In this document: positions 20,125-28,717 of the stretch, in pieces | How the letters are laid out: every line of letters starts with the position of its first letter | How positions within the stretch are numbered: position 1 is the first letter of the stretch | From: Duganella sp. BJB476 | GTDB taxonomy: Bacteria > Pseudomonadota > Gammaproteobacteria > Burkholderiales > Burkholderiaceae_D | Reading direction: 5' to 3' | DNA length: 64,000 nucleotides | Assembly (NCBI RefSeq): GCF_003416895.1 | Contig: NZ_QVIO01000006.1 | Span: forward strand, 389,513 to 453,512 | Position numbers and translations under genes: made by a program | The notes under the pieces: model-generated | What the model was told of the DNA's origin: nothing | Seen by the model: only the letters and a program-made list of their open reading frames with translations | The model's database searches: none

Positions 20125-22569
20125 ATGAAGCTAAGAGACTTTCGCATCGGCTGGCGCGCGCTGGTACAGGAGCCGGCCTACACGCTGGCGGTGGTGCTGG
20201 GTTTGGGCGTCGGCCTGGCCGCGTGCCTGCTGCTGCTTGGCTTTGTGCGTTACTCGATGGAGTACGACACCCATTTTCCGGCTGTGGACAGGGTCTATGT
20301 CGTCAAGCAGCACTTCAACGTCGATCCGGCGTCGCCCCTGCAGGAAGTGGTGCCGATGTTCCTGCGTGAGCCTGCGCTGAAGACGCCGGGCGTCGTCGGC
20401 GCCGCGGTCTACATCCCGGCGCGGCCGGAGATCACGCCGCTGACTGTGCGGATCAACCGCAGCATCTTTGCGGTGCGCGGCTTGACCGTCATGCCAGGTT
20501 TTACGGAGATGCTTGGACTGCGCGCGGTGCAGGGCAACCTGGCGGATGCGCTGGACAAGCCCGATCGCTTTGTCGTCACCGAGGCCGGCGCGCTGCGTTT
20601 GTTCGGCACGGTCAATGCGGTGGGCCGCACGATGCTCACGGAAGGGAAAACCGTGCAGGTAGGCGCCGTGGTGCCTACGCCGCCGGGCAATACGACGATA
20701 CCGTTCGAGCTGCTTTTCGGCGTCAACTCGGTGGTGGCGGGGGCGGATATCCGGCATGAGATGATGACCGGCGAGCATGGCTGGATGGGCAAGATGCTGC
20801 TGCGCGTGCAGCCCGGCGCCTCGCTGCCGGCGATCATCGACAGCTTGCAGAAAGTGGTGGACACGGCGCCGAGCATGCAGAACTTCCCGCCGGAGATGCG
20901 CGCCCGCCTCGGCAAGCGCAAGGCGATAGAACTCACCATGTCGTCGCTGCGCGATGCCTACTTCGATTACAAAATGCAGAACAGTTTCGTGTCGGCTCCC
21001 GGCGACCGCGCCAATCCTGTGCTGGTCGCCGGCCTGGCGGGGCTTGCGCTGCTGATCCTGATTATGGCGGCGATCAACTACGTCAACCTGAGCATGGTGC
21101 GCGTGTTGCGGCGCCAGCGCGAGGTGGCGATGCGCAAGGTGCTGGGCGCCGGCGTGGGACAGCTCATGCTGCTGTTCCTGCTCGAATCGCTGCTGGTGGC
21201 GCTGACGGCCACCGCGCTTGGATTGATGCTGGCGTGGCTGGCGCTGCCGGTCTTCTCGCAGCTGGTCAACCGTCAGCTGGATGGCTTGTTCTCGTTGCAG
21301 AATATCGTCGCCGCGTTTGGCCTGGGCGGCATGCTGGGCGTGCTGACGGCGATCTACCCGGCGTGGGTCGCGCTGCGCGTGCATCCGACCCAGGTGCTGG
21401 CAGGCCGTCCCGACACGGAGTCCCGCGCCAGCATGCAATGGCGACGCGCGTTGACGGTGTTGCAGGTGTCGGTCGCGATGGGTTTCGCCAGCGTGACGAT
21501 CGCTGTGGCGTGGCAGACCCATTATGCAATGCACGCCTCGCCCGGCTTCGATCCGACGCCGTTCGTGATCGTCGACATGCCGGAACGGGTCAAGGACAGC
21601 GAGAAGGCGCGGCGCTTTTACTCGACACTGGCGGCGCAGCCTGGCGTGGCCGGTGTGGCGATATCGGAAGATCCGGTGGGCCGGCTCGATTGGGCTTGGA
21701 CCCATGACATGACGCGTCCCGGTGGGCAGAGCGCAGGGATGGAAATGAAATCGGTCAGCGCGAATTTCTTCGAGCTTTACGGCATCGCGCCGCTGGCCGG
21801 GCGCTTGTTCCAGGCTGCCGTGGACAAGGAGGATGACCGGGTGCCGGTGGTGCTGAACGCAGTCGCTGCGCGTGAGTTGGGTTTTGCCGGCGCCGAGGAG
21901 GCAATTGGTCAGACCTTGCTGTTCAAGGGGTTTGAAAATAAGGTGATCTACAAACGCATCGTCGGCATCGCTCCTGATTTGAGATTCCATTCGCTGCGCG
22001 ATAAACCGATCGCGACGGCCTACGAGCTGTGGACTGCGGGGACGGTGTTGAGCGTGCGCGCATCTGCCGATCCGGCGGCCGTCGAGCGCAGCGTGCAGGC
22101 GTTGTGGCCGAGCTTTTTCCCGGATGCGATCCCCAAGATCGTCCGCGTCAGCGATGTACTGGCTGCCAACTATGCCGATGATGCGCGCCTGGCCAAGCTG
22201 ATGTCGGTCGCCACAGGGATCGCGCTGGCGATCGCCGCCTTCGGCACCTATGTGCTGTCGGCGAACACGGTGCAGCGGCGGGCGAGGGAGATCGTCATGC
22301 GCAAGCTGCACGGCGCACGCGGCGCCGACATCGGCCTGCTGGTGGTGCGAGAAATCGGCACGCTGGTGTTGGCGGCGGCGGTGATCGCCTTGCCGATAGC
22401 GGTGATCGCGATTCGCCGCTACCTGTCGGGTTATGTCGAACACGCGCCGATCGGCTATTGGACCTTGCTGTTAGCCCTGTCGCTGACGCTGGTCATCGCG
22501 TTGATCGCCATCACCCGCCACACCTGGATCGCCATGCGCATGGTGCCGGCGGAGGCGTTGCGGACGTAA
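20125..22569 (+). CDS. ABC transporter permease, MacB/FtsX type
   Basis: An 814-residue inner-membrane protein with two MacB-PCD/FtsX units. A membrane helix near residues 20-42 is followed by a large periplasmic domain, then three membrane segments with the FtsX signature (RRQREVAMRKVLGAGVGQLM). The second half repeats the plan: helix near 450, periplasmic domain, and a second FtsX segment containing RRAREIVMRKLHGARGADIG. The ATG at 20125 starts MKLRDFRIGWRAL, typical of the family; longer starts would overlap the sigma-54 promoter. No ATPase or membrane fusion protein gene lies beside it, so the ABC partner must be elsewhere. Substrate unknown. Confidence 0.88.
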   Translation: MKLRDFRIGWRALVQEPAYTLAVVLGLGVGLAACLLLLGFVRYSMEYDTHFPAVDRVYVVKQHFNVDPASPLQEVVPMFLREPALKTPGVVGAAVYIPARPEITPLTVRINRSIFAVRGLTVMPGFTEMLGLRAVQGNLADALDKPDRFVVTEAGALRLFGTVNAVGRTMLTEGKTVQVGAVVPTPPGNTTIPFELLFGVNSVVAGADIRHEMMTGEHGWMGKMLLRVQPGASLPAIIDSLQKVVDTAPSMQNFPPEMRARLGKRKAIELTMSSLRDAYFDYKMQNSFVSAPGDRANPVLVAGLAGLALLILIMAAINYVNLSMVRVLRRQREVAMRKVLGAGVGQLMLLFLLESLLVALTATALGLMLAWLALPVFSQLVNRQLDGLFSLQNIVAAFGLGGMLGVLTAIYPAWVALRVHPTQVLAGRPDTESRASMQWRRALTVLQVSVAMGFASVTIAVAWQTHYAMHASPGFDPTPFVIVDMPERVKDSEKARRFYSTLAAQPGVAGVAISEDPVGRLDWAWTHDMTRPGGQSAGMEMKSVSANFFELYGIAPLAGRLFQAAVDKEDDRVPVVLNAVAARELGFAGAEEAIGQTLLFKGFENKVIYKRIVGIAPDLRFHSLRDKPIATAYELWTAGTVLSVRASADPAAVERSVQALWPSFFPDAIPKIVRVSDVLAANYADDARLAKLMSVATGIALAIAAFGTYVLSANTVQRRAREIVMRKLHGARGADIGLLVVREIGTLVLAAAVIALPIAVIAIRRYLSGYVEHAPIGYWTLLLALSLTLVIALIAITRHTWIAMRMVPAEALRT

Positions 22570-22574
22570 CGCTG

Positions 22575-22856
22575 TCAGGCGGCGGATTTGGTATTTTCCC
22601 GTACCCCGGTTGTCATTAGTATGGCAGGGGTAACTTGCAGTGCGTTTGCCAATACCGTGGCCTGCTCGATGGTCAGTTCCAGCTGGTCATTTTCAATGGC
22701 GCGAAGCGTGGCCTCTGAAATGCCAGTGATCGCTGCAAGCCGAGGCCGCGAAAGTTCGTTCATTTCGCGCACGATACGGACCGACTCACCGACAGAAATA
22801 TCTATATATTTTTTCTCAGGCAGAAAGTCCGTCATATCAATGTTTTCTGTAGTCAT
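22575..22856 (-). CDS. Antitoxin, HTH XRE family
   Basis: A 93-residue protein with a central helix-turn-helix (RPRLAAITGISEATLRAIEND, about residues 38-58) of the Cro/C1 type. It follows a RelE-like toxin gene and overlaps its end by 20 bases, an order (toxin first) as in HigBA. By family it should neutralise the toxin and repress the operon. A start at Met8 (22835), just after the toxin stop, is also possible. Confidence 0.85.
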   Translation of the reverse strand: MTTENIDMTDFLPEKKYIDISVGESVRIVREMNELSRPRLAAITGISEATLRAIENDQLELTIEQATVLANALQVTPAILMTTGVRENTKSAA

Positions 22857-23118
22857 GCGCGTTCACCTCAACTATTCGAATCAGCATCACATTTGCGGTA
22901 ACTTGGTAAATTATGCGCCACTTGGATCCCAGGCGAGAAGAGCGATATCCGGTCCATTTTCCGCGCAGAGCTTCGTCGTGATTGCCTTTGATCGCTTGCA
23001 CCCCTTGCGGTCCGAAGCTGTGTGCGACGTCTTTCCACTTCTCATAACGCTTAACGACCTCGGCCGGAGCCGATGCCATTTTTTGCTGAACCCGACGATG
23101 TTCGACAATGTGCCACAT
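22837..23118 (-). CDS. Toxin, RelE/HigB-like mRNA interferase family
   Basis: A 93-residue basic protein with the RelE/ParE superfamily layout: helical N-terminus, then beta-strands with LRGKWTGYRSSRLGSKWRIIY and a C-terminal IRIVEVNAHDYRKH. The terminal HDYRK is typical of ribosome-dependent RelE-like RNases, with His and Arg as candidate catalytic residues. It overlaps the antitoxin gene downstream. Activity is not shown by sequence alone. Confidence 0.82.
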   Translation of the reverse strand: MWHIVEHRRVQQKMASAPAEVVKRYEKWKDVAHSFGPQGVQAIKGNHDEALRGKWTGYRSSRLGSKWRIIYQVTANVMLIRIVEVNAHDYRKH

Positions 23119-23188
23119 CCGCCATACTGGGCAGATTCAATATAGCAGATCAAACGAATAGTGAAAGCTAACTGATCTGCTTCAAATT

Positions 23189-23917
23189 CTACAGGCTGGC
23201 CAAGCTTTTGAACTGGGCGGCGCGGCGGCGGGAGACTTCCACTTCGAGGTCGTCGCGCAGCAGCAGATCGAGGCCGCCGGCGTCGTTGGGCGTGACCTGG
23301 TCGACGTAGTCCAGGTTGACGATGTGGCGGCGGCTGGCGCGGAAGAAGCGTTGCGGGTCCAGTCTTTCCTCCAGTTGGTTCAAGGAGCGCAGCATCAGCG
23401 GCTTGTGGTCGTCGAAGTAGACGCGCGTGTAATTGCCGTCCGATTCGAACAGCCGCACATCCTGCAAGCCGACAAACCAGCATCGCTCGCCGTCCTTGAT
23501 GAACAGCTTCTTGGCCGCCGTCGGCGCCACGGCAGGGACGCCTGCCGCCGCATAGGCCAGCGCGCGGCTGTGGCGCAACGAGCAGCGCTGCAAGGCCGCC
23601 GCCATGCGCACCGCCTGGATCGGTTTCTGCAGATAGTCCAGCGCATTGACCTCGAACGCCTGCAACGCATACTGGTCGAATGCCGTGGTGAAGATCACCT
23701 CCGGCGCTTCCTCCAGCGCAGCCAGCATATCGAAGCCGCTACCACCGGGCATCTGCACGTCGAGGAACACCAGATCCGGCTTGAGCGCGATGATCTGCTG
23801 GATGCCATCGGCCGCGTTGACGGCCTCGCCGACGATTTCCACTTCAGGGTGTGCCGCCAGCAAACGGCGCAGTTCTGCGCGCGCCAGGCGTTCGTCGTCG
23901 ATCAGCAATGCGCGCAT
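23189..23917 (-). CDS. Response regulator, LytTR DNA-binding type (LytR/AlgR family)
   Basis: A 242-residue regulator. Receiver domain with the acidic pair Asp7-Asp8, phosphoacceptor Asp53 (DLVFLDVQMPGG) and Lys in LQKPI; then a LytTR domain from about residue 140 with RCWFVGLQDVRLFESDGNYTRVY and RRHIVNLDYV. It overlaps the kinase gene upstream by one base, so they are a pair. Targets are unknown; the hydrolase at the head of the same operon is a candidate. Confidence 0.93.
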   Translation of the reverse strand: MRALLIDDERLARAELRRLLAAHPEVEIVGEAVNAADGIQQIIALKPDLVFLDVQMPGGSGFDMLAALEEAPEVIFTTAFDQYALQAFEVNALDYLQKPIQAVRMAAALQRCSLRHSRALAYAAAGVPAVAPTAAKKLFIKDGERCWFVGLQDVRLFESDGNYTRVYFDDHKPLMLRSLNQLEERLDPQRFFRASRRHIVNLDYVDQVTPNDAGGLDLLLRDDLEVEVSRRRAAQFKSLASL

Positions 23918-24957
23918 CAGGCGGCCTCCGGTAAAGTCATCGTGGCGCGTACCCAGCCACTGTTTTCAGTCAGATCCAGGCTGGCGTTGGAACCCAGCGC
24001 CAGCGCCAGGCGCTTGCGGGTGTTGACCAGGCCAACCTTGGTGGAATTTGCAAACGGCAGGATCGCGCCCAGGTTGGCGATCTCGATGTGGATCTTGCCG
24101 TCGTCCATGCGCTGCGCGCGGATGCGGATCTCGCTGCCGGTGGGACTGGTCTCGACGCCATACTTGACGGCGTTTTCGACCAGCGTCTGCAAGGCCATTG
24201 GCGGTATGCGTACCTGGTCCAGTCCCAGTCCGATTTCCACGCTGACTCGCATGCGTTCTTCGAAGCGGATTTTTTCAATCGCCAGATAGGCCTGCACGGC
24301 TTCGATCTCCGCCGCCAGCGGCACCGTGTCATGCTGGCCCGATTGCAGCGCATAGCGCATCACGCTGGCCAACTGGTCGATCATCTGTGCGGCGGAGTCC
24401 TGGTCTTCGTAAATCAGGGCGCGCACGCTGTTCATGCTGTTGAAGAAAAAATGTGGATTGACCTGCGCCTGCAAGGCGCGCAGCTCGGCGTCCTTGGCGC
24501 TGATCTCCAGCCGCAGCGCCTCTTGCTCGAGGCGGTTGGCGCGGCGCAGCGACAGCACCGCCATGTAGAAGATGTTCCACACCAGATAAACGCCCCACCA
24601 GAACATCAGTACGCCCGGCACCCAGGCTATGCCATGTACCTTGCCCATCGGTTTGATGACAAGGTAGCCGACTGTCTGCACGCCGGCATGAAGGGCGCCC
24701 AGTATCAGGATGGCCACCGCCATCATCTTCCAGCTGATCCGCACGCCGTTACGAATCTGGCGCTTGAGCAGCCGGTGCCAGGTATCGGAAATCAACAGCC
24801 CGGCCACGACACCCCAAAGCGCAATGGCGTATATGCGTGGCGTGTGATCGGCGCCCGGACTCATGGCCAGCATCAGCAGCGGCAGGAAGTTCCAACCCGC
24901 CAGCTGGAACAGCCAGTACCAGTTCATGCGCGCGAGCAGTGGACGGTCGTTGGTCAT
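23917..24957 (-). CDS. Sensor histidine kinase, LytS/YehU-type
   Basis: A 346-residue membrane kinase. Four hydrophobic segments in the first 135 residues form a compact sensor without a large periplasmic loop. Then comes the His_kinase domain with phosphoacceptor His169 in LQAQVNPHFFFNSMNS, and a HATPase domain with ALQTLVENAVKYGVE. It is seven bases after an alpha/beta hydrolase gene and overlaps the LytTR regulator gene, so a three-gene operon is likely. The signal is unknown. Confidence 0.92.
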   Translation of the reverse strand: MTNDRPLLARMNWYWLFQLAGWNFLPLLMLAMSPGADHTPRIYAIALWGVVAGLLISDTWHRLLKRQIRNGVRISWKMMAVAILILGALHAGVQTVGYLVIKPMGKVHGIAWVPGVLMFWWGVYLVWNIFYMAVLSLRRANRLEQEALRLEISAKDAELRALQAQVNPHFFFNSMNSVRALIYEDQDSAAQMIDQLASVMRYALQSGQHDTVPLAAEIEAVQAYLAIEKIRFEERMRVSVEIGLGLDQVRIPPMALQTLVENAVKYGVETSPTGSEIRIRAQRMDDGKIHIEIANLGAILPFANSTKVGLVNTRKRLALALGSNASLDLTENSGWVRATMTLPEAA

Positions 24958-24964
24958 GATGGGT

Positions 24965-25861
24965 TTATTTCAAAAAGTTATCGATGCGATCATACATCCA
25001 AGCCGGATCGTCGTACATGATGAAATGACGGGCGTTGTCGGCCAGCTCCACTTTGACGTTGGGCAGCTGCTGGTACTGGCTTTTGTACAGCTGCTCGAAC
25101 ATCGGCTTGGTGCCATAGTCCTTGTAGGCGATCCATGCGCCCAGCACCAGCGTCGGCGCCTTGATGCGGCTCACTTCGGGGCGCAGGTCCTCGCTCATCA
25201 TCTCGACCATCGCGTTGATGATGGTGGCGTGGTCGGATTGCTTGCCCCAGCCGATGGCGCGGTCGATGTCTTCCTGTTTGGTGATCATGACGTGCAGGGT
25301 CTTCAGCTGGTTGGCGCGGTAGGACTCGGCATCCATCGATTCCATGCGTGTGCGTGTGTTAGCGGCCATTTCCTTCATCTGTGCGCCGGTAATGCTGGGC
25401 ATCTGGATGGCGGCCAGTGCAGGCAAGGTGTCGACGATGACCAGGCGGCCGACTTGATCGGGATGGTCTGCGGCCAGCTTCATGCCCAGGAAGCCCCCCA
25501 GGCTATGGCCGATGACGATGGGATGGTCGAATTTATTGGCGGTGATGTAGTCGCTCAGCTGCTGTTCCACTGCCGGCAGCAGCGGGCCTTCGATGGCGGG
25601 CACGCCGGCGAATCCGGCCAGGGTGACGACGTGGCACTGGCGGTTGCCGCAGTAGTGGGCGACCGTGCCGTTCCATACTTCGCCGGACGAGGCCAGGCCG
25701 GGAATCAGGATCACAGGCTCGCCCTTGCCGGTGACTTCCACCTTGAAGGCCGGATGCGCGGAAGCCGCGGCGGTGCCGGCGGCGACGGCTGGTGCTGCGG
25801 CGTAAGCCAGCGCCAGGCTGGCGGCGATGGTGGCGATACGTTGGATGAGCGAGCGTTGCAT
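24965..25861 (-). CDS. Secreted alpha/beta hydrolase
   Basis: A 298-residue exported hydrolase. Signal peptide to about residue 28 (AAAPAVAAG), oxyanion region LIPGLASSGEVW, nucleophile elbow GHSLGG with Ser120, and the likely catalytic His279 in NARHFIMYDDP. The acid may be the Asp/Glu after strand 6. Substrate cannot be assigned (esters, lactones or haloalkanes are all seen in the superfamily). It heads an operon with a LytS-like kinase and a LytTR regulator. A GGAGGT-like site precedes the ATG. Confidence 0.87.
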   Translation of the reverse strand: MQRSLIQRIATIAASLALAYAAAPAVAAGTAAASAHPAFKVEVTGKGEPVILIPGLASSGEVWNGTVAHYCGNRQCHVVTLAGFAGVPAIEGPLLPAVEQQLSDYITANKFDHPIVIGHSLGGFLGMKLAADHPDQVGRLVIVDTLPALAAIQMPSITGAQMKEMAANTRTRMESMDAESYRANQLKTLHVMITKQEDIDRAIGWGKQSDHATIINAMVEMMSEDLRPEVSRIKAPTLVLGAWIAYKDYGTKPMFEQLYKSQYQQLPNVKVELADNARHFIMYDDPAWMYDRIDNFLK

Positions 25862-25992
25862 GGTGACCTCCTTGGTTGTGACGTTGTGTCAAATAAGTGA
25901 GGCCATGCTATCGAACCGGCATCGCACCGGCGACGACTACTGGATGAACGGTTTTTTGAAAGGATGAGCGGTAGTTGGGCAGTACCGCCTGC

Positions 25993-27660
25993 CTAGCCGG
26001 CTTCGGCGCGCAGCTTGCGCCACAGCGTAGTGCGGCTGATGCCGAGATAGTCGGCGGCGGCGTCGCGGCGTCCGCCGAAGCGGGCCAGCACTGCGGTGGC
26101 GCTTTCGGCGGATGGGCGGGGCGGCGCGAGCGCCAGTGGCAGCGTGCCGGAGCTGAAGCCGATGGCCTGCGTGCCGGCGCTGTGCAGCGTGGCGGTGTGA
26201 GTCGCCAGTTCCGGCGCCACGCTCAGGACGAAGGCCGGTGTCAAGGCCTGCAATGGCTCGGCGGCCAGGAACAGCGCCAGGCGCTCGGTCAGGTTGCGCA
26301 GTTCGCGCACGTTGCCGGGCCAGTCGTAGCGTTGCAGCAGCGGCGCGCAGGTCGCCATCTCGGCGTGCAGGTTGGGATGAGGGCGCGCGCCCAGCGAGGC
26401 CAGTGCATTCTTCAGCGACCATTCGGCCAGCGTCATCACGTCTTCCTGTCGTGCGCGCAGCGGCGGCAGCGACAGGCGCAGCACCGCCAGCCGGTAGAAC
26501 AGGTCGGCGCGGAAGCGGCCTTCGCGCACGCGCTGCTCAAGATCGCAGTGGGTGGCGCTGATGATGCGGACGTTGACGGCGATCGGCCGCGTGCCGCCCA
26601 CCCGTACCACCTCGCGTTCTTCGAGCACGCGCAGCAAACGGGTTTGCAGCGTCAGCGGCATTTCACCTATCTCGTCGAGGAACAGCGTGCCGCGATTGGC
26701 CGCTTCAAACAGGCCCGCATGGCCGCCGCGCCGCGCGCCGGTGAAGGCGCCTTCTTCGTGGCCGAACAGTTCCGACTCCAGCAACGATTCCGCAATCGCG
26801 CCGCAATTGACTGCGACGAAGGGGCGGTTCTGGCCCAGCGTGCGCGGGCTCTCGCGGTGGATGGCCTGCGCCACCAGTTCCTTGCCGCAGCCGGTTTCGC
26901 CTTGTATCAGCACGGTCGCCGGGGATTTCGCGTACAGCACCACGGACTGGCGCAGCCCCTCCATCGCGTCGGAGTCGCCGCGCAGGTCGTTGATGCCGTG
27001 CTTGGCGCGCAGCGTGTCGGCCACCACGGCGCCGCGCGTGCGGCTGCGGTTCGATTCAAGTTGCGTCAGCCGCGCCATCTCCAGCGCGTCGTCGAAGGCA
27101 TGGCGGATCGAGGCGGCCGAGTAGACGAATACGCCCGTCAATCCCGCTTCCTCGGCCAGGTCGGTAATCAGGCCGGCGCCGACGATGGCCTTGATGCCGG
27201 CCGCTTTCAGGTCGTTGATCTGGGCGCGCGCATCTTCCTCCGTCGCGTAGGTGCGCTGCTCGACGTCGAAGCCGAAGGTGCCGGCGAATTCGGCCAGCTC
27301 CGGCAGGCGCTCCTGGTAGGTGACGATGCCGATGCGCTCCGATACGCGGCGCGCCCGCGCCAGCGCCTGCATCACGTCGAAGCCGCTGAACTTGGCGATC
27401 ACCACCGGCACCGAAAGCCGGCCTTTGAGATAGGCCGCGTTGGAGCCGGCGGCGATGACGGCGTCGCAACGCTCGGTGGCCATGCGTTCGCGGATGTGGC
27501 GCGCCGCTTCGTCGAAGCCGAGGTTGATCGGTTCTATGGTGGCCAGGTCGTCGTATTCCAGCGTGATGTCGCGGAACAGGTCGTACAGGCGCGAGACGGA
27601 CACCGTCCAGATCACCGGTTTGTCGTTGACGTCGAAGGGCAGGGGAGTGGAGTGGCGCAT
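25993..27660 (-). CDS. prpR: Propionate catabolism activator, sigma-54 enhancer-binding protein
   Basis: A 555-residue regulator. N-terminal PrpR_N sensory domain (about 1-195, binds 2-methylcitrate in characterised homologues), AAA+ sigma-54 interaction domain with Walker A GETGCGKE, the sigma-54 contact loop GAFTGA and Walker B GTLFLDEIGE, and a C-terminal Fis-type HTH (AAADYLGISRTTLWRKLR). It is divergent from prpB, and the intergenic region carries a perfect sigma-54 promoter and GTTTC/GAAAC dyads. Confidence 0.96.
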   Translation of the reverse strand: MRHSTPLPFDVNDKPVIWTVSVSRLYDLFRDITLEYDDLATIEPINLGFDEAARHIRERMATERCDAVIAAGSNAAYLKGRLSVPVVIAKFSGFDVMQALARARRVSERIGIVTYQERLPELAEFAGTFGFDVEQRTYATEEDARAQINDLKAAGIKAIVGAGLITDLAEEAGLTGVFVYSAASIRHAFDDALEMARLTQLESNRSRTRGAVVADTLRAKHGINDLRGDSDAMEGLRQSVVLYAKSPATVLIQGETGCGKELVAQAIHRESPRTLGQNRPFVAVNCGAIAESLLESELFGHEEGAFTGARRGGHAGLFEAANRGTLFLDEIGEMPLTLQTRLLRVLEEREVVRVGGTRPIAVNVRIISATHCDLEQRVREGRFRADLFYRLAVLRLSLPPLRARQEDVMTLAEWSLKNALASLGARPHPNLHAEMATCAPLLQRYDWPGNVRELRNLTERLALFLAAEPLQALTPAFVLSVAPELATHTATLHSAGTQAIGFSSGTLPLALAPPRPSAESATAVLARFGGRRDAAADYLGISRTTLWRKLRAEAG

Positions 27661-27680
27661 GTTTCAATTGTAGTTCATCT

Positions 27681-27714
27681 GTTTCGTTGTTTCAAATTGA
27701 AACGACTATGAAAC
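27681..27714. promoter_or_regulatory. Candidate PrpR binding region: nested GTTTC/GAAAC dyads
   Basis: A perfect 15-base dyad GTTTCAAATTGAAAC (27689-27703) is flanked by further GTTTC (27681-27685) and GAAAC (27710-27714) elements; another GTTTCAATTG lies at 27661. It is 45-75 bases upstream of the -24 element of the prpB promoter, the usual enhancer position. Confidence 0.65.
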
Positions 27715-27756
27715 GCATGGAATGCGTAAGTTGTTGATTTATATAGGGTGCATGTC

Positions 27757-27772
27757 TGGCACGCCCCTTGCA
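27757..27772 (+). promoter_or_regulatory. Sigma-54 promoter of the prp operon
   Basis: TGGCACG-CCCC-TTGCA equals the sigma-54 consensus exactly, with the GG and GC ten bases apart. The transcript would begin near 27783, about 30 bases before the prpB start. Confidence 0.92.
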
Positions 27773-27813
27773 CTAGATAGCCCAACTTCACTGCAACATT
27801 GAAAGGTCATAAC

Positions 27814-28701
27814 ATGAGTCAATACTCCGCAGGCGCCGCGTTCCGCAAAGCCGTACAAGAAGAGTCCCCATTGCAGGTGGTCGGCGCGATCAACGCCAAT
27901 CACGCCCTGCTGGCCAAGCGCGCCGGCTTCAAGGCGATCTACCTGTCGGGCGGCGGCGTGGCGGCGGGTTCGCTCGGCCTGCCGGACCTGGGCATCTCCA
28001 GCCTGGACGACGTGCTGACCGACGTGCGCCGCATCACCGACGTATGCGACCTGCCGCTGCTGGTCGACGTCGACACCGGCTTCGGCGCCTCCGCCTTCAA
28101 CGTGGCGCGCACCGTCAAGTCGATGATCAAGTTCGGCGCCGCCGCCATGCACATCGAAGACCAGGTCGGCGCCAAGCGCTGCGGCCACCGTCCGGGCAAG
28201 GAGATCGTCTCCAAGCAGGAGATGGTCGACCGCATCGCCGCCGCAGTCGATGCGCGCACCGATGAAAACTTCGTCATCATGGCCCGCACCGATGCGCTGG
28301 CCGTCGAAGGCCTGGACGCCGCGATCGAACGCGCCGTCGCCTGCGTGGAAGCCGGTGCGGACATGATCTTCCCGGAAGCGATGATCAGCCTCGATATGTA
28401 CAAAAAATTCGCCGCCGCCGTCAAAGTGCCGGTGCTGGCCAACATCACCGAATTCGGCTCGACGCCGCTGTTCACCGTGGACGAACTGCGCAGCGCCGAT
28501 GTGGGCCTGGTGCTGTATCCGCTGTCCGCCTTCCGCGCGATGAACAAGGCTGCGGAAAACGTCTACGGCGCGATCCGCCGCGACGGCACGCAGCAGAACG
28601 TGGTCGACACCATGCAAACCCGCGCCGAACTGTATGAGCGCATCAACTACCACAGCTTCGAGCAAAAGCTGGATGCCTTGTTCGCCGCACAGAAAAAATA
28701 A
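27814..28701 (+). CDS. prpB: 2-methylisocitrate lyase
   Basis: A 295-residue enzyme that splits 2-methylisocitrate into pyruvate and succinate, the last step of the methylcitrate cycle. The KRCGH active-site loop (in GAKRCGHRPGKE), the DVDTGFG metal-binding stretch and the MARTDA motif are present. The ATG at 27814 has AAAGG in front; a start at 27799 would overlap this site. First gene of prpB-prpC-acnD-prpF-prpE. Confidence 0.97.
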   Translation: MSQYSAGAAFRKAVQEESPLQVVGAINANHALLAKRAGFKAIYLSGGGVAAGSLGLPDLGISSLDDVLTDVRRITDVCDLPLLVDVDTGFGASAFNVARTVKSMIKFGAAAMHIEDQVGAKRCGHRPGKEIVSKQEMVDRIAAAVDARTDENFVIMARTDALAVEGLDAAIERAVACVEAGADMIFPEAMISLDMYKKFAAAVKVPVLANITEFGSTPLFTVDELRSADVGLVLYPLSAFRAMNKAAENVYGAIRRDGTQQNVVDTMQTRAELYERINYHSFEQKLDALFAAQKK

Positions 28702-28717
28702 TCAGGAGACCTATAAA

